64,000 nt of DNA, from the NCBI GenBank assembly GCA_018894105.1, contig CM032118.1:36064690-36128689 (forward strand). The letters run 5' to 3'. Positions 53,013 through 64,000 of the stretch are shown here, in pieces. How positions within the stretch are numbered: position 1 is the stretch's first letter; every line of letters begins with the position of its first letter. Position numbers and translations under genes: made by a program. The notes under the pieces are model-generated. The model saw only the letters and a program-made list of their open reading frames with translations. It did not search any database and was not told where the DNA came from. Origin of the DNA: Jacaranda mimosifolia (lineage: Eukaryota; Streptophyta; Magnoliopsida; Lamiales; Bignoniaceae).

Positions 53013-54535
53013 ATTGAAATTGCTGAATTTCTCCTCTTTCGAGAAAAAATTCAATGGGAACAACTGTTGGCGCCACAATGCTATGAAAAACTTGCCAAGG
53101 CCACACAGAAGCACCACAGTTCTCACAACAATGCAAAGACTTCGGTTGAGAACCAGTTCACTGATATTCAGGCAATACATAAGAACATTTCTCACTCAAT
53201 TTGTGCAGGACCAACATTAACATCAATGAGGATCTTGAACGAAACATACTGCCATAAAAAGGGATATTCCATGTTAAAGTTACAACCCTTCTGGAGTCAA
53301 AAGGCATTAAAAATTAGATATAGCTTATTCTCTCATGTGTGTGTTACATGTCCACATGATTATTTGATAAGAAAGCATTCCAAAAGAAAATACAGAGAAA
53401 ACTTTAGGCCAATTTAATGAGATACAAAATGAAGATTTGCCTGTTTACAAATCACATGTTGGTCATGAACGGGATTCACGATAAGGGTACTAATTACTGC
53501 TGGCCCTTTAAAGAGAATTTACTAATTGAAAGTCAAAATATCAGTATAGCTTGATTCTGCGTGCAGAAAATGCATATCACCTGTCCTATCTCCTTCAATG
53601 TGGGACATCACTATTTACAAAAGGGCAAAGTACAGGAAAGGGGTTTTGATCAGTTAGACATTTCAATAACACTTGAAGTAAGTTGAAAGCCCTTCAAATA
53701 ACAAATATTACTAACATCCCCAATAATAATCTACAAAATGCTACCCATGCAAAGAATTAACCAACAAAAACTTAATTATTACAAAATAAGGCAGTCGGAA
53801 CGAGATAATACAGCTCGATAACAGAGCGTCATAACCAACAAAGGGAAATGAAAAACTATCAGCAGTTCATAAGTTGCTTGGCAGCAAAACCCTAATTTCG
53901 AAACACAAGTCACAAAACCAGTATCGGAAGAACCAGCGGCTGTTGTTTATCCAATGACTAGGAAAGACAGATCAGAACCAGCTGAATCCACAAAATTAGT
54001 AAGTCCTACCTCAGGAGGCCGATGCAGTGTGAGAACTCAACTTGTTGACTAAATCCGCCATTACCTCAACTCCATTTTCAGCGTCAAAAGAAAAATGCTA
54101 AGTACTACACAAGACAATGAAATTCAAAGGGTGTTTATACAATCGAGAATTCTATAAAATAATGTAATGGTATATGAGAATCAAATCTAGTAATTTTTTA
54201 AGTGGTTGGAGTTTCGTCTCTCTCTGAGGAATTTGAATACTTTCCAGACACTTAAGAGAATGACGGCTCACGCGTCTCTCTCCCTCTCTCTCTCGATCAA
54301 ATGATGACACATGACTTTTTTAGCTCTTTGCTAAGCGCTAGTCAAAATACAATTAATTTTTGCTCGAGTCCGAACAAACTCCTTTGTTTGTCTGTGTATA
54401 AATAAAAATATGTATAATTAATTTTTGCATTTTTCAATATGCCCTTGTGCTCTGTGTTTAATTAATAGTCCCTAATTGGTACTTTGTTGTTCCCCCCATC
54501 TAATTTTGCTTGATGAAATAATATGGAAGTAAGGG
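53013..54535 (-). other. 5' UTR and promoter side of the Raf-like kinase
   Basis: The minus strand has leader-like sequence AATTAGGGTTTTGCTGCC near 53880-53900 and a (GA)n/(CT)n run near 54275-54297, both common in plant leaders and core promoters. An intron in the 5' UTR is likely, because the coding frame runs into an open but unlike stretch upstream of the ATG. No other gene was seen. Confidence 0.45.
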
Positions 54536-54888
54536 TAGGGGTATAAGATTAATCGAGTCGGCTCATGAGCTTCACGAGTCGATTTTTATAATGAGTCGAG
54601 TTTGAATTTTAATTCAGTTGTTCAAAAGCTCGCAAGTCAACTCGACGCAAGAGCATTTTTTTCTACTTTTAAATATTTTTGGTATATTAATTAAATAATT
54701 ATTATGTATTAATAATTAAATTTATTGAATTTGAGCTCGAGCTCGACTAATATAGAGCTAGTGTGCTCGAGCTCAACTAATATTGAGCTGGCATGCTCGA
54801 GATCGACCTCAAGCTTTTAAGATGAGTCTCATCGAACTCGAGATTGAGCTTGCAAATTTTTTCGAATTCAACTCATTTACACCCCTTA
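54536..54888. mobile_element. hAT-type MITE, 353 bp, GAGCTCGAG-rich
   Basis: Ends TAGGGGTATAA and TTACACCCCTTA are imperfect inverted repeats. The 8 bp outside are AGTAAGGG (54528-54535) and AATCAGGG (54889-54896), six of eight alike, fitting a decayed hAT duplication. The interior has many GAGCTCGAG and GAGTCGAG words, typical of a widespread plant hAT MITE type. Confidence 0.65.
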
Positions 54889-57800
54889 AATCAGGGTCTG
54901 CTTTGTTTTATTTTTAGGGATATTTTCAATTTTTTAAAACAATTTTTATGTATTTCTAAAAAATTAAAAATTTAGTTATAAATTAAAAATAATTATTAGA
55001 ATAGGTATAAAATTGAAAAGTATGTTGATTTTATATTTAAAATAATTATTTTTTTGAAACATATGTATATTTTATTAATTTTAAGATGATATTGGGTACT
55101 TTATGTCAAATTAAATTTGATTTTGATTAATATGATAGTAGGATGATAAGGTAAATTTAAATAAATTTTGAAAATAAAAAAGAGAATATTTTGAATGAAA
55201 ATAAATAGAAAGTGATAGTTTTCAATCTTTAAATAGTAATGAAAATGAAAAGGATGAATGGAAATGAAAATAAAAGGGCTCTAGTTTTATTTTTATTTTT
55301 TCCTTGGTGAAATGAATATAGGAGTACGTCAATAGATATAAGAAAACTAAAATTAACAGGTGATGGAATTTTAGAATATGGGAACAATTACGAATATAAG
55401 TTGAATATATAATTTCTTTTAAAAGTTAAATTTCATATTATTAGAATCTTAAATGCCATATTCATTTTTTGTGTACATTGTGTAACAATTATCTATCTAT
55501 GTCACATGTATTAGTTAATTAATTTTATTCAGTATATGTATAAACATGAAAAATTAAGTCAATTTAAATTAAACGTAGCAGCGCGCGTAAAAGTTGTCCT
55601 TGATAATTTTTGGGACGTGGTATACTGTTATATCACTAGAGTTCTTTTCGAAAGAATTTCAATTTGTTGTTTGTGGCAATGAGATATAATATCATACTAT
55701 CAAATTAATTTTAATTAATTAAATATGAAATTTGAATAACTAATATTTTATAAGCTCCTAAATGTTCAAATATTTTAATAACTTATTCTTAAAATAAAAT
55801 TTAACATCATTTAATATATATATATATATAAACGTTTAAAATGTGTTACATAAACTTAAACCCAACATCCTATTAGACTTATTACAAAGACAAAATAATA
55901 AGTCCAAGGAGGCCCTCCATTCCCCCCCCCCCCCCCCCCCCCCCGCCCCCCGCCACCAACAAGCCCACCAAGAAGAAGAAGAAGAAGGTGGCCTATACTT
56001 AAAGGAAACAACTATTAATGCTCGCAAAAATAAATATACCTAAGCCATCCATATAAATAAATATAACTTATAAGCAACCTGGTTACAGATGCACATGCAT
56101 AGTATATCGTGCAGTACATGTTATTTCCTTTAAGTGAAGTAAAAGGATTAATTGGAACTTGGGTCCGTGTTAACAATTACTTATATATGTTGTACGATTG
56201 ATTATATTTAGAGGTATAAGATAAGTTAAATTTATTCGTCAACTTAATGAGCTGATTTGATAAAAACTCGATTCAAGTTTCATTTCATCATGCTTGAATT
56301 TGAACTCATTGTGTTTGAAGAAAAATATTATAAAACTTGCAAACTAGTTTGTGAGCTTTTATTTCTTTTATTATTTTTATATTTTAAAGTCAACTATGTT
56401 CATTAATAATAATATTTTAACAAAAATGACGGATTATCTAATATAATAATAAATTAATAATTTTAAATTAAATCTTAGTTGTATATAGAAATAGGTAATA
56501 TGAAAAATATTTTTAATGTATTTAAAAATAAAATAAATTTCTATTAATTCAAAAACTAAAGTTATATTTTTAGTATAGGTGAATTCGAAGTCAAAATGAA
56601 AATTTTACCACGCAACACATTTGGAGTTCGAAGTAGGATAGAGATAATGAGCTCTTTTGTTGAACTTGCTGCTATTTTTTTAAATAGTAATTTTCTCTTT
56701 AATATCGATATCCTCTCATCCCGAGCTTCTTTGAAAATTCTTTTGAGTAAACTTCATTCTATATTTTTTTAATAAACTCTGATTTTAGCTCAAAATTTAT
56801 AGGCCTGAAAATTTTAAATTTTAATTTTTTTAAAAATAAAATTAAGTTTGAACATACTCAAAATTTTACAAAATGAATTTGAATTTAAATTTTAAGAAAT
56901 TTAAAATATTGATTCAAACTCAACTCATTCACAGCCACATAAAGTTGAGCTTTATGATTGGACCATTTGCTTATATTTTTATTCACTTTTTATTTCATTA
57001 TTTGGATAAAAGTTTAAGTAGAAGTCAGGAGCGGTGCTACTGCTAGCAGTGAGCACTGCTCTTGTATGTATGGACGGTTGGATTATTTTACTTTGAACTA
57101 TTCTTAGACGGTGGAGGGTGAAAGCTGCCCTGCAGTTTTCAATTTGAATACTTGTTTTGTTTTATTTATGTGTCTTTTTAAGACGACGTTTTTTGACAAC
57201 GATTTTCTGCCTTTTTCTATATGTACTCTTTTTATTGAATCAATATACTCAACCTCCTTTAAATAAAAATTTCTTAAATTTAGAAAAAATGAAGTTGTAT
57301 CAATTTTTAATTTAAACATATAATCATTTTAATATTTTAAAAAATATTTATCATCCAAAAAGGAAAAACGAAGCCTTTTATCTGAAAAATGCATTGTCAA
57401 ATTGCATATACATATGACCTTTTTGTTGGTTGTATTGTATGAGATGTAATTTAGCTTGTCCAATATTTTTTTTTTAAGTATTCTAATTAATTTATGGCAT
57501 GAAATAATTCATCTTATGTTCAAAAATTTATTGCCACATATAAAATATCTGTTATATGAAGTAAATGGCATAGAAGATTTTATTTTTATAAAAAAAAAAA
57601 AAAAATCGAACAATTGAGAATATAGAACAGCTTATGAGGTATTACAAGACGTTCAACTTTTTCAAATGAAACATGACTCATTTCATTAAATATGAAACAT
57701 GTATGTACAAATACAAACTCTCCAATCCAGAAGCAACCTCAAAGCTTTAAATCATAGGTAGAAACTACGCGAGGGCCACACAATGAGTTGACTCACCGAG

Positions 57801-58062
57801 TTTGCAAACTAGCACCTTAAATAAAACTTGACATCTCCCCACATTGCACATTTGCCCACACACAATATCTACATTTGCAAGCTATATTTACCGCATGGGA
57901 GAATAGGGAATGATTTTGTACACATCACAGCATGAGAGATATGAGACTCAAAAAGCTCACAAAATGGTGCACCCACCACTCTCCCTGTAAAGGCAGTTCA
58001 TGCATCAGAAACAAGCATGTTAAAAATCCAGCTTAATTCATGCCAAAAACAGTAGCTGATGA
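54889..58062. other. AT-rich spacer with a 23-C tract
   Basis: A run of 23 C at 55922-55944 lies in otherwise AT-rich DNA. An imperfect palindrome GAGCGGTGCT / AGCACTGCTC is at about 57030-57062. The stretch 56205-56940 has words like those of the MITE at 54536, but no clear ends. About 57650-58062 is probably 3' UTR of the minus-strand lysozyme-like gene. No coding sequence was recognised. Confidence 0.5.
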
Positions 58063-61000
58063 TTACTTTTTAGCTTCTTCGTAGCGGCTTAATGCTTCCT
58101 CAAACTTAACCCACAGAGGACCTGTCTCTTGAAGGTTCACATTCTGTGGCCCAGAGAGGTAGGCCTGAACAACAAACTGGAGACTTCTTTCCCTGTCCAA
58201 AGATCAAAATTCTTAACATGATCCTGTTGGAAAAGGAAACGAGGAATCCCAGATAACTAAATAACTCAAAATACATATTCCTTGGTAGCATGCTGTGAGA
58301 TAAGCATACCTTGCCTCGTATTTTGATAACCAAGCCACATAGGCTGCGCCAAAGTACATGGAAACGAAGGGCTTGGTAAGATCTTCAACGGACTCAACCG
58401 TGTAGCCTTTGTAGCCCCCATCTCTAGATTATCAAATCCAGCAGATTCAAGAAGCTATATTAAGCGTAAGTCGAGTGCACAAAACCAGGTGATACTAGTG
58501 CAATGTTACTCAGGCATCATTTATGATGGATGAGTTAATTATATTCCATTTTTTCAGCAAGAGATTTATGGTGTTACAACCTTATCTGGGCTTTACTTAT
58601 TTCATGTGTTTATGATGCTGATTGAGCATCAGCGGAAAACAGAATGGAAAGACGAGAGAGAGTTTCTTGTATTTTCACTTGCGCTGTGGAGAAGTTCAGT
58701 GGACATACTTGTAAAGCCAGCGTGCTGTGGGATAGTCAATTCCCATTAGTCCTGTGCGTTGCCCAACTCCATTTACAAACCGCATGCTCACCATCTCAGA
58801 GAGAGCACATAAAACAGTCTGTCCACAAAAAGAGACATACTAGCCTGATTCTGTATTGTACTTTTGCTTCTTGTGAGACATGCCAAAGCAACAACAGAGA
58901 AAGGGGAGAGAAAATTCTGATTTTAGATGCTGAAACAGTAACATAATAGGGTCACAAATGTATCAAGGGCCCATGAATACACTGGATGTTTGAAATTTGA
59001 ATGCTGTTTTTATTCTTTACTATGAAAAACATATTTAATAATCGAACGACTTCTCCAAACTGCAGAAATAGTTGAAAAAGAGCTACAGTCTTACAATTCA
59101 TCTCTTCGAACTCTTTGCTTGATCTCTTAACTTCCTATTGGCTCTATGTTTTGTGGCATGCCTAGTTAGACAAAATTTGCACCGCTTTATACACATAAAC
59201 AAAAGTTACCAATTCTTCAGCGGCGGAAAGAGAACTAAATTGCAAAAGGCATTTTGTTATCTTATAAGCAAAATGCGACTAGGGAGAAGGAGAAATTCAT
59301 AGCAGGTGTTATGTTTTCTATATTGCGTCAGCAATAGAATTTCAATTCTTCCTGCTGTGAAAGATCTTACTACACTCAATAGCAAACACATAGATAGTGT
59401 ACACATTTGGCCCAAATGTTAAATCCTGGATGAACAATTTTACATGCATCCAGAAGATACATTGTCAGCCAGGTTCAATGTTGAACGCATGAAGTTGTAG
59501 TCATTCTCTCATTTCCTAAATATCCTGTTATATGAAAATTCACCTGACTTTCTTCCTAAATAGTTTTATCTGACAGGGAAATTTGGTTTCTTTCGTCATG
59601 ACAAAACATTTTCTCAATCTATATAAATTCACTATAAATATCAAACAAACAGTAGAACTCCATTCACCATATATGTCTCCAAGTAAAGTAAAATAAAAAG
59701 TCAACTACCGACAGGTTTGACTCCTTTTGTGCCGAAGTGCTTCCCCCAAATGATTTCTGCAACGGCCTGCAAGAAAAAGAAATACTATTAGTTTGGAATG
59801 CTGTAAACAGAAGTCAAATCGACTCTGCTTGTGAGATAAATATGTCACCCAATAGACAGATGAAAGGCAACACATGGTGTGGCCAGGTCATAAGTTAGTA
59901 ATCTCCAATAACACACAGACAAGAATGAACACAAAGGGACCAAAAAGTTTGGATTGAAAAGACACAGTTATACCATAATGTATATAATATTTTTAAAAAA
60001 ATAAAAAATCATTAAGCTAAAATAAGCATTTACCTTTTTATACTATTTGAGTTCAAATATATGTGTTCCTATCCCCTTTTTATTTGTTGAACTGACTTGT
60101 GAATGTTAACTACAGTTTGATTAACATATATTCATGACAGAAGAGCTCAACTGATCACATCACTATTAGGAACTGTCCTCTTATACTTCAGACACGTGTA
60201 TGTCTAACTAAAAACCCTATATACAGGTTAGCAGGGTCTATGGAAAATAAAACAATGCACCATAATCCATAATAAAGGGGAAATATGTGATGCATATGTT
60301 TAAACCTTCAAAACACCAAAGATAACGAAATGATAAAAATCAGAATCATCATTTAGACCATGATTACTTTTTCATGAAAAATGAGAAATACATGTGCATT
60401 TCTCACCCTTAGTTCTACCCGAGAAAGATAAGGATGCTTTTCTACGTCATGAGAGAATCGCACTTTCCCCTTTTTCTCACCAGATTTGGTCCATTCCTTG
60501 TTTACCTCAGGGTTATCCCACATCTCTTCCATGTCTTCATTGGAAGTCCTCGAGTCCCAAGTTGTATTGGTAGGACCTTCTCCTGTACAAAAAGTAAGCA
60601 AGCAATGTGGCCATATATGTTGAGAAATAAAATGTATCAGTTAAAATTTTAAGCTTTTCCAATAATGGGTGATTTGAGGTGCATCAACTGACCAGCAATA
60701 CTCTCTTTTCCATATTCAATCAACTGAAAGGTATTTTCACAAAAGTATTGCATGGGCCAGGCATGGACTTAAAAAATACAAAATGTGTTTCATTAAACCT
60801 AGCCCAGCCGCTGATTTTGACTGCAGTGTCAACCATGCGTCAACATAATGAAATTATAGTATGTTGAGTTTGGAATCTCCAAAAACCCTAAGTATCGAGC
60901 AACAAAGTAAATTTTACACTTCAATGAAAGTCCACTATATTCACAAAAGTGCATAACATCCAGATGTTTCATCACTACTTCTACTTCAAATATAGACAGA

Positions 61001-64000
61001 TTATAATATTGCATGACACTAGTATCAGAAGTACAAGCCCAAACAAAAACCAGGGGAGATGCAGCCTTAATTAGTTTAGAATAAGGACTTTCACAAGATT
61101 AAGATGAATAAGTATTGGATGCTATGATTAAAAGAATAATCGGACTGGTAAATCTAAATAAAGTTGATTGTAAACACTACACCTTTGCTCTCTAAAACTG
61201 CAGTAGCAGTGGCTGAAGGAGCATTAGGTGCAGGACCAACTCCAAAGGCTTTTCTGCATTATTGAAAGATGCATTTAGTTAACCACGAAAATGCTCTCAG
61301 TAAGGATAGTTAGACTAGCTGAAACAAGACATCTAAATGCACCAAACCCCAAACTCTATCATAAGATATGTACAACATCTTACTGAAATTGGCCATATTC
61401 CTACAAGTTAATGTAAAGAACTGATTAATCATTTCAATTACATAAATAATTGTTCTCAAGCTCCTAATGTGTTTGCATGTAAAATATAGGGAGCACAAAC
61501 CTAAGCCTAAGACCACCTACTACTCATAATATGCTGTGTGGCATCAAATAGGCATTTTTAAAGGGAAGGAATCAACACAAAAGATCACATTTCAGGTGGA
61601 GTAATTGTACCTAGGGAGTTGGAGATACAACGAAATATTAAGTTCTTATTGATCCATTTCCAACAGGCCCAGCATGATAAGTTTATCTGTATCATGGAGG
61701 ATAAGCAATTACCTTGATGGAAGACTTTCCTTAACAGAGAGGTACTTTTTCCAGTATGGCAAAGTTGACTTGTGAGTAGCCTTTTTTATGCCACCCTTAT
61801 AAGCCCTGACCATATACTCTTCACTTCTTTCTCTGCAAATGCAAAATTTCTGTATAGGCCTAATACCAGCAGGATATCTATACTGCAGGATGGCACATAG
61901 GGTACATGGAAAGGGACAAGAAATTACAGAAAACAAGTTGAGACGAGGGAATTCCACATTTTATCTACTTACTTTTGGTCAAAGTTTGATAGCCACTTAA
62001 GATAGGCTGCTGCAAGATAAACATTAAGAAAAGGCTTATACAAAAGTTTAGAATCGGCCACTTCGTAGGTCCTGTAACCCAACTCCCTGCAGAAAAGCCC
62101 AACTTTAACCCATTTGCGCTGGTTCTAGTTTGGAAAAATGGATAGTTATAGGAGTTATATATATACTATCTCAGTGAAAAGGGCCTGACATAATTGTTAC
62201 CTGGTCAGCCACTCTGCAGTTTTTGGTGAGATTTGCATGATCCCCATCTTGATCTCTTCAGATTTCTTGTTATAGCTTGTGGAAAGAGGCTGTCTGTCGC
62301 TTTCAAGCTCAGCAATGGCACAAAGCATGTCCTATGGAACAACAACAAGTATCAGTTAGAATTAGAAATTGAAGTAATCGACCTGAAATCCTTTAGGCCT
62401 CTTTTTTATTAAGCCTGAACTGACCAATGACCCATTCCAGGGATCACCATTTTCTTGCTCAAATAATGCATATAGTAGCTTGAACAAATTGTCTTATTAT
62501 CTCTCTCAGCTCGCATTTCTTTTTTGAGGAGGAAGTTATCATGAGATGCAGCTATCCAAAACTCATATTTGGATTTCAAATGAAAAGTTCTTAAGTTTTT
62601 TAGTATAAATATCAAAACATCAAAATTTAGAAACTCAGAAAATATTGAAGAGGTACTAACTATTAAATAGAAATAAATCAATAAAGCAAAAAGGCTTTGC
62701 AGTTCTTATTTGTAGGAGTTGGAATTTATTCAACAGCAAACCTGTTAAATTCGATATAACAAGATATATGAAAATTAAAGTAAATATAGAAAATTTGAAA
62801 ACGAAGAAAGGGAAACTCTACTATATTTTTGGAAGAGATAAAAGGAATCGATGCTCAACTTCTACACAAAGACGTAAAGACATAAATGACAAAAGGAACA
62901 GTTTCATCAGCTGTCAAGCCATGCTATTTGTGTTCTACGCTTGTAGTACAACTATAAAGAAAAAGAGAAGGAAAGGCAGAAAAACCATGATAAGATAATC
63001 TGCATGTTAGAAATTAAACTTGAAATTTTCTATATGATTGATGACATTTTGGCCTGCACCAAAAAAAAGAGGCTGGGAGCATCCCAGGTGAGTGAAAACG
63101 AACTGTGGGAGTAGATCAGGTTGAGTGGGAGGAGGAGAGTTTGCTGCTAGCAAACAGCGGATACAGATTTTCTTGGATAGCACGATTCGGTGGTAGGAGG
63201 CCTACTCTTAAGTAGATTAGAGAGTGGTGCTCCAAGGCATGGAGCTTGACTGGTAAGATCTCTCTTGCTGCTCTAAGAAAAGGTTTGATTTTGATTCATT
63301 TTTCATGTGAAGAAAACATGAACAAAGTTTTTGAGAAGGAGCAATGGCAATATAGGGTAGGGAAGACAAGAACATCTTGGGGTATGCTAATTGAGAAGTA
63401 GATTATCATACCGAATCTATCTGCGAAACAAAATGCCGTCGGACAACAATTCCTGCTACAGCCTGTCAAAATAACATTCATCAGAAGTTGTATCTGACAT
63501 ACAAAGCATACTTTGGGAGGCAGTTGAGCTCCATATATAGAACTGGATCAAATTAAATATCCCTGCAGCTTAAGTTTGATTTTGGGAACATGCCACAATA
63601 TCACATCACATAATGAACATCAAGTTATCAGTGAATAGAACCTGATAGTTGCCGTAGAATTATCCCATCTACCCCTAAAATACTACAGATCAACTGGGAT
63701 TTTTTGTTAAGCACAGAAAAATTAAAGACGCAGCTGGCTTAATAATATCAGATTTCCCTTGTTACTTTAATCCATTTGAGGAATTTATGTATAGGATATT
63801 ATATATTCTCAGTTCCAATATACAACTTGAATTAGGTGAAAATATCAGTGACCTAGCAATGAAATTTGGTATCACTTTACCCTCATCTCAGTCTGTGTTA
63901 AGTAAGGCTGACCATCAAGATCACGTGACAGGTGGACCTTACATCCCTCGGTCTCTCCAGCACTAATCCACTCTGCTCTAACATCAGGCTCCCTCCACAT
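58063..64000 (-). CDS. Lytic-transglycosylase-like (SLT-fold) protein, 3' ten exons
   Basis: Ten coding exons on the minus strand: 64000-63881 (partial), 63462-63412, 62331-62201, 62086-61973, 61832-61713, 61253-61183, 60582-60407, 59766-59709, 58421-58310 and 58192-58063. They give 360 residues after the window edge, all GT..AG and in phase. The first half has the SLT signature: AELES with the probable catalytic Glu (residue 67 of the visible part), then GIMQISPKTAEWL, then NVYLAAAYLKWL and VRAYKGG. In bacteria this fold cuts peptidoglycan. A second half repeats the flanking parts (MWDNPEVNKEW against MWREPDVRAEW; VELRAVAEIIWGKHF against TEMRAVAGIVVRRHF; FVSMYFGAAYVAWLSKYE) but lacks the ES and GIMQ segments. 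The substrate in plants is unknown. The first exon opens with Met, but by comparison with the second repeat it is probably internal, so the N-terminus lies outside. Confidence 0.8.

Noticed and set aside
53013..53195. N-terminal extension of the Raf-like kinase to 53195
   Set aside because: The frame is open for 61 more codons, but the residues are hydrophobic and unlike this kinase group, whose proteins start shortly before the acidic region. The ATG at 53012 gives a normal start.
56205..56940. A second GAGCTCGAG-type hAT MITE
   Set aside because: Some words resemble the MITE at 54536, but the supposed ends do not pair well and no 8-bp duplication is visible.
57030..57062. Imperfect palindrome GAGCGGTGCT / AGCACTGCTC
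   Set aside because: The arms are only about ten bases and there is no gene nearby whose terminator or operator it could be. It may be chance or a MITE remnant.
62768..62998. 76-codon + strand frame in the SLT-like gene
   Set aside because: It lies within the intron between exons 63412 and 62331, is Lys/Arg-rich by AT composition, and shows no domain.

Overview
This window is nuclear DNA from a flowering plant, most likely a eudicot. The evidence is spliced genes of plant-specific families, plant-type retrotransposons, Helitrons and MITEs, and AT-rich intergenic DNA. The species cannot be told from the sequence alone. About a fifth of the window belongs to five recognisable host genes. Most of the rest is transposon-derived or unannotatable AT-rich DNA.

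Layout. 1-8.5 kb: the right part of a decayed Ty3/gypsy element of the Tat type (gag, protease, RT, two RNase H regions, integrase, an antisense spliced ORF and a 3' LTR). It truncates a Ty1/copia element on the minus strand (8.5-11.17 kb), whose tRNA-Met primer site and terminal LTR remain. 11.86-14.34 kb: a complete five-exon peroxisomal 2,4-dienoyl-CoA reductase gene (SDRB type, ending in SKL) with a SINE in intron 2. 14.5-25 kb: gene-poor, AT-rich DNA with a hAT MITE, a stacked cluster of non-autonomous Helitrons and a PIF/Harbinger-like MITE. 24.9-25.4 kb: a small acidic reading frame I do not recognise. 26.36-29.37 kb: a 3-kb solo LTR with intact target-site duplication.

30.9-34.7 kb: a complete six-exon DEAD-box helicase gene (RH36/Dbp8 type), convergent with an NF-YC transcription-factor gene (35.4-36.3 kb, coding in one exon, probable 5'-UTR intron). 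39.7-45.1 kb: a full-length L1-type LINE with a perfect 16-bp target-site duplication. Its ORF2 is broken only by nonsense codons. 47.0-53.0 kb: an eight-exon PB1-domain Raf-like protein kinase (1198 aa). 58.06-64.0 kb: the 3' ten coding exons of a gene for a plant protein with a lytic-transglycosylase-like (SLT) fold and a second repeat that lacks the catalytic core. It runs off the right edge.

The five host genes are unrelated housekeeping, signalling or regulatory functions (fatty-acid beta-oxidation, rRNA processing, transcription, osmotic/ABA-type kinase signalling, a lysozyme-like protein). Nothing suggests they work as a cluster. Exon boundaries were placed by hand from GT/AG sites and reading-frame continuity. 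For each of the four spliced host genes the phases add up without a break.
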